This document shows positions 56,161 through 64,000 of a DNA stretch of 64,000 nt, piece after piece. Numbering within the stretch: position 1 is the first letter of the stretch; every line of letters begins with the position of its first letter. This stretch comes from Gnetum montanum (Eukaryota; Streptophyta; Gnetopsida; Gnetales; Gnetaceae), in NCBI GenBank assembly GCA_015680685.1, contig MNCI01007763.1, positions 42,970 through 106,969 on the forward strand, in the 5' to 3' direction. A model generated the notes under the pieces. The model ran no database searches. It saw nothing but the letters and a program-made list of their open reading frames with translations, and was not told where the DNA came from. The translations under genes and the position numbers were made by a program.

Positions 56161-57430
56161 AAATTAAATCACTTATGATAAACAAAGGTTGGTACATTAA
56201 TTTAACCTAAATGATCATCTAGGTAATAGGTACAAACAAACTCAAAAGCTTACCAAACTTGTCTTACCATGGAATACTTCATAGTTATGATTCTAATCCA
56301 TGGACATCCCATGACATTATAGAAAGATTATTTACATTTGTAATGAAGACATCTCACAAAGATTATTTATGTCACATAGTATCCCCTTGCCATCTTCTAC
56401 CTTCACCACTTTAAACATTGAATTTTTTGGAAAATGTTCAAATCCATGGAGAACTCACTAGAACTTCTAACAAAGAATAAAAGTATATAAAATAAGATAT
56501 AAAGCTAGCATGATCTAGATCACAATGGAAACAAGGTATGAAAAGGAGCAATGACATAAATCAAGATTGTGAAAATAGAAATAAAAATCAATTTCCTCTA
56601 TTTTAACTAGATTCAAGGCTTTTCTCTTAGGAGGAAAGGCCTTGCAATCCAAGATCCACAAGCTTAATGATATTTGGGTTTATTACAATCTTCAATATTC
56701 GATGCAAGAATAAGAGAAGCACAAGGGAGAATGGGTTACAATTCCAAGGCTAAGTTTAAATCTTCAAAAATAACTTTTTGAGATAAAAGTCATGGTTCGA
56801 CTTAAAGATGTTCAAGATGCTCATCATTGCAACTATTAACACCAATAAAATTTTGCATATAAAAATTGGTTTAAATCATAGAACCTAATTTTCAAAGATA
56901 TAATTAACCATACACACTATAAGCTTGATATAGAACCTCATGTGTCATGACCTATATAGTACTTGATACCTCCTGTCTACTCAAAACTCCAACAAGGTTA
57001 GCTTTGTAAAGAACATTTGAAGTAAGAGCTTATAAGATTAGTTTTTCTTAAAGCATAAGTTATTCTATTATGATAATATCATGATTTAAAGTTAAACTGT
57101 TTGAAATGCTCAATTTCATTTTATGTTAAACATTTCTTTAATTTTATTTATGTGTATATTAATTGATAACTTTTTTTAAGTGTCTTTTCATGTTAACCAA
57201 GGCTACTTTGAATTCATAGTTTCTAGAAGTTTAACTTAGTCATTGAAACTTATCTTTAAAAGCTAGGTCCTATTTTGATTAATTCTATGAATTTTTTCCT
57301 TCAAACATAAGTAAAGTAGATAACTTTAATAAAATGCCTTAAAAGAACCTATTAAAGCTTTTAAGGCATATTATTTAGATTATACCAAAGGGATTCTCAA
57401 AAGTGCATTTACAAGTTAAGATATCTTTTT
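56161..57430. other. AT-rich spacer before element D
   Basis: No supported gene or repeat pair. It ends in a T-run (57425-57430) where element D begins. Confidence 0.5.
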
Positions 57431-58206
57431 TGATGAGCGGTGAGGTACCCCTACGCCCAACCATATGAATCACTGTGTTACAAGCGATCTAGTCAAATTT
57501 CGCGAACCTATAGTTATCTCATACACTAGTTCCTCTAGGAAGTGTAATTGAGGTATATGAATTTTTATTGTTTTATGTTTTATGGATGTAATTGCCTACA
57601 ACAAGAATAAAGGGTAGAGTAGATTGAAACTAATGTCTATTGCCTAGCTAGCCTAACATAAGTAACCATTCCACTTTCTTGACACATCCTGAACACATAT
57701 AGCACTACTGGACTACCAAACGTTAAGTGTTGCTGGGTTACCAAGTACTATATGAATGCTCGAAGTGGTCATGCTCATGTTCATTAACTGTTGGAATTAA
57801 ATTGCTTAATCAAATGCATTAAAGTAAAGAATAAGAAATTAGAATGTATTAAAGAAAGTATTAAACTCTTCTCAGTGCTACAAGGATTGTCAAAAGAGTT
57901 CATTTTATTCCCATCACACCGTTGCAATTAGGTACATCAATGCTCAAACAAAGAACTATACACACTTTAGACTCCTTCTGTGAGCACTCAGAAAATATTC
58001 TAACTCTGAGGAAAATAAACTACAAGAGTTTCGCTACCTTGCTTGAAAACTAAAACTAAATCTATTCAAAATTGACTCAAAATGGGAGCCCAAGTGTGGT
58101 ATTTATAGACTTGGGAAATTTACCCCGACATCGAACATCTGACATCAAATCCAGGCTTCGACATCACGTACCCAACATTGTAATTGACACAAACAGTGGT
58201 TTAGCA
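57431..58206 (-). repeat. 3' LTR of element D (776 bp)
   Basis: Starts TGCTAAACCAC at 58206 and ends CGCTCATCA at 57431. The U5 end matches A-C closely (GGTACCCCTACGCCCAACCAT on the plus strand), whereas U3 differs and has CGACATC repeats (58125-58170) instead of GAGGCC units. TATA motif near 58108-58114. Confidence 0.82.
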
Positions 58207-58216
58207 TACCCCCATG
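58207..58216 (-). promoter_or_regulatory. Polypurine tract of element D
   Basis: Minus strand CATGGGGGTA directly before the LTR, inside a CAGTCATGG context shared with A and C. Confidence 0.65.
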
Positions 58217-58918
58217 ACTGAATGAAAACTCGTCCTTGAGTGAAGAAGAGGAGGAACAAGTTCTATACAAGATAACATATTGGGTAGTTATGGGATTATT
58301 GATTGACATGACAAACTGACTCAGATGAAATAAGCATACAAACTTTGAGTGCCCAAGTGTACGGAATTACAATTTTTACAACATTGGATGTTCATGAGAA
58401 GAGGAGTGAACACCCTGGAGAATAGTGACATCCAACACCTCTTGAAAGTAGGAGAATGAGAGAAAGAGAAGAGATCATTCAATCACAAATAGGCCGCATT
58501 ATGTGATACTACTGCATCATCCTTGGTCAAGATAGTCCCACTTCCAATCCATGCTTCCCATTGCAATCACAACAAAAGCATGAATTAGTATGCAATGTGT
58601 AACACATAATCGTTAAATGCCTTGTCTTGTCAGTGGTTACACCTACCTAAGTTGTGATTGTGGTAGATTGGTTTCTTTGATAGTGTTAGTGGGAAGGCTG
58701 ACAAATAGGGTAAAATAAATAAGCAGTTCATTAAATTTGGAATAGTTTAATACAAGGAAATATTTGGAGAGGGTATAAGAATTCACAACAATGAAAAGAA
58801 AAATTCACTGAAAACTATTGTGAAGATGTGTACAATTAGATGTCATTGATGGGGTAAATAAAAAGAATTTAATTCTAAGAATATCTAAGCGTAAAGAACT
58901 TAACTAACCCAACCAAAA

Positions 58919-59005
58919 GATATGCATGTGGGTCCTCCATAAAGTAGGCATAAGCCTTTTATGCCCTCACATAACTTCAAACCAAAGAGTTTGTGAGCTC
59001 TGTGG
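58919..59005 (-). other. Conserved non-coding block after pol (element D)
   Basis: Carries ATATGCATGTGGGTCCTCC and AAGTAGGC, then TTTGTGAGCTCTGTGG where the others have TGTGGGCCCCATAG. It is kept in D although ORF3 is lost. Confidence 0.55.
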
Positions 59006-59413
59006 ATGATTAATCGTTACAAAAGGTTAATTACAAAAGCCTATAAGTAACTAACTAAGAATTCTGACACATCAAAGTAGGACATCAAACCAAAACATGA
59101 AATTGGCAGTGAGGTGAAACATGGAAAGCATAGATGGATGAGAGAGAGTGGAATAGAGTTCATGATTAAGGTCACATGAAGTTCTTTGTGGACTTTGTGG
59201 TTAAATGACTTGATAGGATTCATCCTTAGTCCAGACGAAAGCCATCCACTTTTAGGGACTTCGCATTCTAAGACTAATTTATCCTTTGAGACACAAGAGT
59301 GCTCCCACAAAATAACCACTATTCTAAATTAGAGAAGAGGTAGGAAGTGAGGAAGGGCCTTAGTTAAAGGAGACAAGTCCCATAACCAATGCTTGTAGCC
59401 CATTTATTCTATC

Positions 59414-59680
59414 TAAGGGGTGTGCTTTGAATTTGCATTGTGGTTTTTTTTTTTTTTTTTTGAAATGAAGACCACACCATGCAAAGACACATACATTTAT
59501 TTTGTCCAAGGGGTGTGCTTTGAATCCTCATCTTTTCCTCTCTCTTTTTTTTTTTTTTGATGAGAACCATACCAGGTAAGGATGTATGCACTTATTTTGT
59601 CTAAGAAGTGTGCTTTGAATCCTCATTGTTTTTTGTTTTCTTTTTTTTTCTTATGATGAGAACCACACCATGCAAGGACT
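59414..59680 (-). repeat. Post-integrase module, 3 copies (element D)
   Basis: Three tandem units of AAGGGGTGTGCTTTGAAT-like start, T-rich tract and GARAACCAYACCATGCAARGA end, about 95 bp each. Confidence 0.78.
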
Positions 59681-60299
59681 TATTCAACCTCCTTTATTGA
59701 TTGGTACAGAATGGTAAGAAAGTCATGGAAACACATGCATCCAAATAAACAAAAAAGTACAAAGAATACCAAATTCCCTTAAAGCCACATCCTGTTCAAA
59801 CCTTTGAATCCTTCCCAATTCTGGAAACTACCAAAGTCACAAATTTATTAAAGTTTGATTAATGAAAAAGGGACTACATGTTTCCAAAACAAGGAAAACC
59901 ATAGAGTGTGTGGATGGGTGGATGTTGTGGACTCACTGCTTGTTACATGGAAAAGAAACCAAGTCTTATTTATCTATAACAAAATTTAAAGCTAGAAACC
60001 AAAAACCAACAATCAAATAATAAAAATAGTACATACCACCATCAAGTAATGCATTAACAATGTACCTGGCACTTATTAACAAAAAGTTAGAAAATCATAC
60101 CAAATAAAAGAAAATATAGAAGAAGGTGTAAATTATTTAAGAAATATTAAATGTACTAATGATGGTGTAAAACAAAAAAATTAGAAAAGATTAATAACAT
60201 AAAAAAAAAAGATCTAAAACAAAGAACATGTAAAACAAACAATTGTAAAATGAAAAATGTGTAAACCAAAAAAGTTGAAAAATTAAGGAACCGCTTGAA

Positions 60300-63200
60300 T
60301 GATTAGCATGGGTGGCCATCTCCCCCACAATTAAGGTGAAATAAGGAGATTCGAAATATGGAGTGTGGTTGTTCACCTAATGAGGTTGTTATTGTGTTAG
60401 CTGGCTTATGTTCATGGAAAGGTTTAATTTTTTGAATGTTGATCAGCTGTTTCTTGTTTGGGCTCTCAGGTTTATAGATCATCATGACCCCTAAATAAAA
60501 AGTTTCATAAATGATATAAGGTCCCTCCCACAACATTTGAAACTTAGTTCGTTGAGGTACATGTGTGGGGTTCTAGTAGAGAACCTTATCTTCCAGTTGA
60601 AATTTAACTTTTCTAATTTTTAGGTCATGACATTTTTTGTTATAAGCCTTATGCAACTTGTTAGATGATAAGGCTACTAATTGGTTTTCATCTAGCAGGT
60701 TGAGATTCATTAGTCCTTTCTTTTGGGCTAGACTTAAGTCAAGGTCAAGGTCACAACCTGCTGAAAGTGTACAAAGTTTAGATTGAATAGAAAGTGTTGG
60801 TAGTTTACCATGCACAAGCTCATAGGGAGAGTAGCCTATAGGAAGTTTCCAAGTTGAGTAGTAGGCCCAAAGGGCATCATTCAGTTTTGTACTCCAATCC
60901 TTCCTATACTTGCTAACAGTTCTTATTAATATTCTTGTGATTTTCCTATTAGTAACCTCAGCTTGACCATTAGCTTGGGGATGGTAAGGTGTTATGAGTT
61001 TCTGTTTAACCCCCAAGCATTGCATAAGCTTTCGAAAAGTAGTGCCTATAAAATAAGTTTCATTGTCAAAAATTAATGCATGTGACACACCAAACTTGTT
61101 TACAACATTTTGTTGTACAAAACGAGTAGTAATAGAAGATGTACAATTGATGATGAATGTTGCTTCTACCCATTTCATACAATAATCAATAGAGACTATG
61201 ATGTATGCCTTTCCATTTAACATGGGCATGAAGGAACCCATGAAATGAATGCTCTAAATGTTGAATGGTTCTAATGGTTGAATCCATTGTTAAGGTCCTT
61301 CCATTCAAGTATTAATTCCACCATCTCATTGGCATCATTCACAAGAGAGAATGAAATGGTAAGCATCCCTAAAGAGTGTTGGCCAATAGTACCCTACCAT
61401 CAGGGTTTTAATGGCCACGCATCTCCTAGCATAGTGTCCTCCATAAGGACCTTCATGAGTGTCTTGAAGAAGGCATAGTTGATTAGCATCAAGGATACAC
61501 CAAAAAACCAGGCCATCGACACACACCTTGTAGAGGTGTCTATTAATCTCCATGAAGTGCTTTACCTAGTGAAGAAACTATTGTTTCCTTCGGTGGTCCA
61601 ACCCTTATGGCATCTCTTGAGTGAGAAGATAGGTGAGAATGTTATCATACCATTTTAACTCATTGGAAATTTGTTCATTTATTGCTTCAACAAAGAGGAG
61701 TTCATTAGGAAACATATTAGATAATGGGTTTTCATCTTCTTTGTCATCCCATTGCAACCAAGACAAGTGATTAGCGACCACATTCTTAGTGTCCTTCTGA
61801 TCTACCATTGTAAGATAGAACTCCTACAAGATCACCAACCATTGTATGACATGGGGGCTTACCATTGGCTTGTTCATTAGGAAGTGGATGGCATTAAGGT
61901 TTGTGTGCACAAACACCTTGTATCCAAGCACATAGTGCCTGAATCTCTAAAGCAAACACCACCATAATCAATTCTTCTTCTGTAGTGGTGTAGTTCATTT
62001 GTGTACCCAAAATGCTTCAACTAGCACAATGGATGTAGTATGGATGTTTCTTGTCATCTAACTACATCAACACAGCTCCCAAAGAAAAATTCGATGCATT
62101 TGTCATGATATGAAATAGTTTGGACTAGTTAGGTGCTTGTAGAATTGGAGTCTCCACAAGCTTTTCTTTCAGTTGCTAGAACACTTTTTCACATTCTAGG
62201 GTCCAAAAGAAGGGAGCATCTTTCTTTGTTAGTTCAACTAACAATTTTGTGATTTTAGAGAAATTTTCTATGAATCGTTGGTAGTAGCCAATGTGTCCAA
62301 GGAATGACCGAACATCTTTAACTATTTCTGGCTAACAGGTTATTCCTTAGATGATCCTTATTTTTTCAAGGTCCACCTCAATTCTTGCTTGTGATATTTT
62401 ATGCCCCAATACAATGCCCTCTTGGACCATGAGATGACTTTTCTGCCAATCGAGCCGTAAGTTAGTTTCGACACATCATTTTAGCACTTGCTCAAGGTGG
62501 TCTAAGGCTTGCTCAAATGTAGCTTCATAGGTGGAGAAGTCATCCATGAAGACTTCTACACCACTACCAATCTACTATTAAAAGATACTTAGGACCAAGC
62601 ATTGAAATGTGGTAGGGGCATTGGATAGACCAAACGTCATGTTACAATACGCAAAAGTCCCCTAAGGACTTGTGAATGTTGTCTTTTCTTAGTCCTCTAG
62701 TGCAATTTTAATTTGGTTATAGCTACTATAACAATCTAGGAAGCTGTTGTAGCAATGCCCTAATATTATGTTGAGCACCTAATTAACAAATGGCAATAGA
62801 AAGTGATCCTTGAATGTTGTCATATTCAGCAACCTAAAATCAATGCAAATCCACCACTTACCACCTTTCTTTGGTACAATTATGAGTGGACCAACCCACT
62901 CACTATCTACAATGGGATAGATGAACCCCACCTTGAGGAGTTGCTCGATTTTCTCCTTGATGATTTGCTTCAATTTTGGATTCAACCACCTCTGTGGTTG
63001 TTCTTTTTGCTTCATGGCTAGGTCAATGTAAATGCAATGTTGACATATCCTAAGATCAATCCTTGTGAGTTTAGGATATGATGAAGAAAAAATTGTTAGC
63101 CATCTTTCAACTACTTTCAATAGCATCTCTTTCTATTCTAGAGTAAGTCTTGCATTGATTATAACTGGCTTCTTATTTTTCAAAAATACATATTCCATTT

Positions 63201-64000
63201 TAGCTGCTAGCATTTTTAGTTTAAGGGGCTACTGCTTGAAGTTCTCAGGAATTTTCAACTTTTTCCAATAGGCATCATTGTTTGTAACATCAGAGAGTTG
63301 ATGATGAACTTGCTCTAGTTCATCCATGCTTATGACATATTCACATGTCAAGCTCTCAACTAGTTCCATGCAAAGTATGCTACTTTCTAAATCAATGGTC
63401 ATCCATTGGGTGCCCTCCTATTTTGTGGCTAATGCATACAAATACCTTTGAATTTCTATTTCTAGTGCACACTACTTGTATGTAGGGATGGATGCTTTCT
63501 TGATGGCCCAAAGCTTCTACACACAATTGCACCCACTATTTCTAAACACAGTGCATGGAACTCTCTTCTTCTTTATCTTTCCAAATGCATTTTATTTAGA
63601 GATTTCTAGGAAAATATATCTGATGCCCATTCTTTCATTTATGGTGCTCATCCATGTGCTTCCCATGATGATTGGATAGTCCCCTTTGCACTTCTTCACT
63701 TTGATTACTGGGAAGTTGGCAGGATAAGACCACCCACAAATAGTGGTTATAATGTCTTCTACCAGTCCCAATGGAATCGTAATGAACTAGTCTATTAATT
63801 CTAATTTGATGTTGCTCTTCTTGAGAGGAGGTAGGTTTTAGGTAGTGTACATCTCATGAGAAATCAAATTAACACTAGAACTTGAATCAAGAAGAGCTTT
63901 GCATGGTTTGTTCCTAGTAGTCAGCATATAAATTAGAGGACTTCCAAGATCAACTAATTTCTTGGAAAGGTTTCCTACATGGATCTAATCAAACACAGTG
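60300..64000 (-). pseudogene. Element D pol: protease, RT, RNase H, integrase (broken)
   Basis: Protease near the edge with CKALLDSSSSVNLISHE (about 63860-63915); linker; RT about 63126-62200 with DSEWVGPLIIVPKK, CIDFRLLNMTTFKDHF and an intact FMDD near 62545; RNase H about 62130-61780; integrase about 61550-60303. The ORF 60573-61241 is open for 222 codons and shows the three catalytic positions: SIDYCMKWVEA, LIFDNETYF, YHPQANGQAE. The C-terminal LWEGPYIIYE follows after a shift. It has the best preserved integrase of the four elements. Protease Gly of DSGSS is Ser. Confidence 0.88.

Larger units (their letters stand above)
57431..64000 (-). mobile_element. Element D: Athila-like Ty3/gypsy retrotransposon without ORF3 (runs off the window)
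   Basis: Minus strand: 3' LTR 57431-58206, polypurine tract 58207-58216, spacer, integrase, RNase H, RT and protease up to the window edge. It is closest to A-C in pol and spacer, but the integrase-to-LTR distance is about 2.1 kb against about 5 kb in the others, because ORF3 and its promoter are absent. gag, the primer site and the 5' LTR lie beyond 64000. Confidence 0.87.

Overview
The window looks like nuclear DNA from a seed plant with a large, repeat-filled genome, most likely a gymnosperm. I infer this from long decayed Ty3/gypsy elements nested in each other, very few host genes, AT-rich spacers, a plant-type tRNA-Asp gene and plant-like LINE relics. No species can be named from the sequence alone.

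Layout. 1-846: part of a minus-strand LTR (E) inserted in the 3' LTR of element A. 847-13658: element A, minus strand (3' LTR, ORF3, pol, gag, primer site, 5' LTR). 13659-15162: AT-rich spacer. 15163-31783: element B, minus strand, same family; its 5' LTR is split by a 3.3-kb non-autonomous LTR element F (27806-31137, TSD AAGTA). 31784-33072: AT-rich spacer. 33078-46179: element C, plus strand, complete from LTR to LTR with matching CCACT target duplications. 46201-46384: assembly gap. 46.98-48.35 kb: two LINE reverse-transcriptase fossils, then an inverted-repeat element. 49.6-56.2 kb: a low-repeat island with a tRNA-Asp(GTC) gene, two tandem paralogous small acidic-protein genes (the second frameshifted by a 28-bp duplication) and an unusual cluster of short tandem duplications. 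57431-64000: element D, minus strand, running off the window.

Elements A-D form one Athila-like lineage of Ty3/gypsy elements: primer site matching tRNA-Asp, reverse transcriptase with DGYSGYNQI, a single RNase H, an integrase without a chromodomain, and in A, B and C a large third ORF between integrase and the 3' LTR. All are dead through frameshifts and stops, many of them TAG where a sister copy has Gln.

The most interesting signal is the third ORF. In A, B and C it appears to be a separate transcription unit: a TATA box about 150 bp upstream of a conserved GAG|GTAWGC splice donor, an intron of 127, 304 or 310 nt, an acceptor placed exactly before the start codon, and then about 925-955 codons with an N-terminal globular region and a long coiled coil. 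Element D keeps the neighbouring non-coding block but lacks the promoter, the intron and the ORF. The LTR promoters are also notable, since they carry arrays of palindromic units whose sequence differs between subfamilies (AGGCCT-centred or GCGATATCGC).
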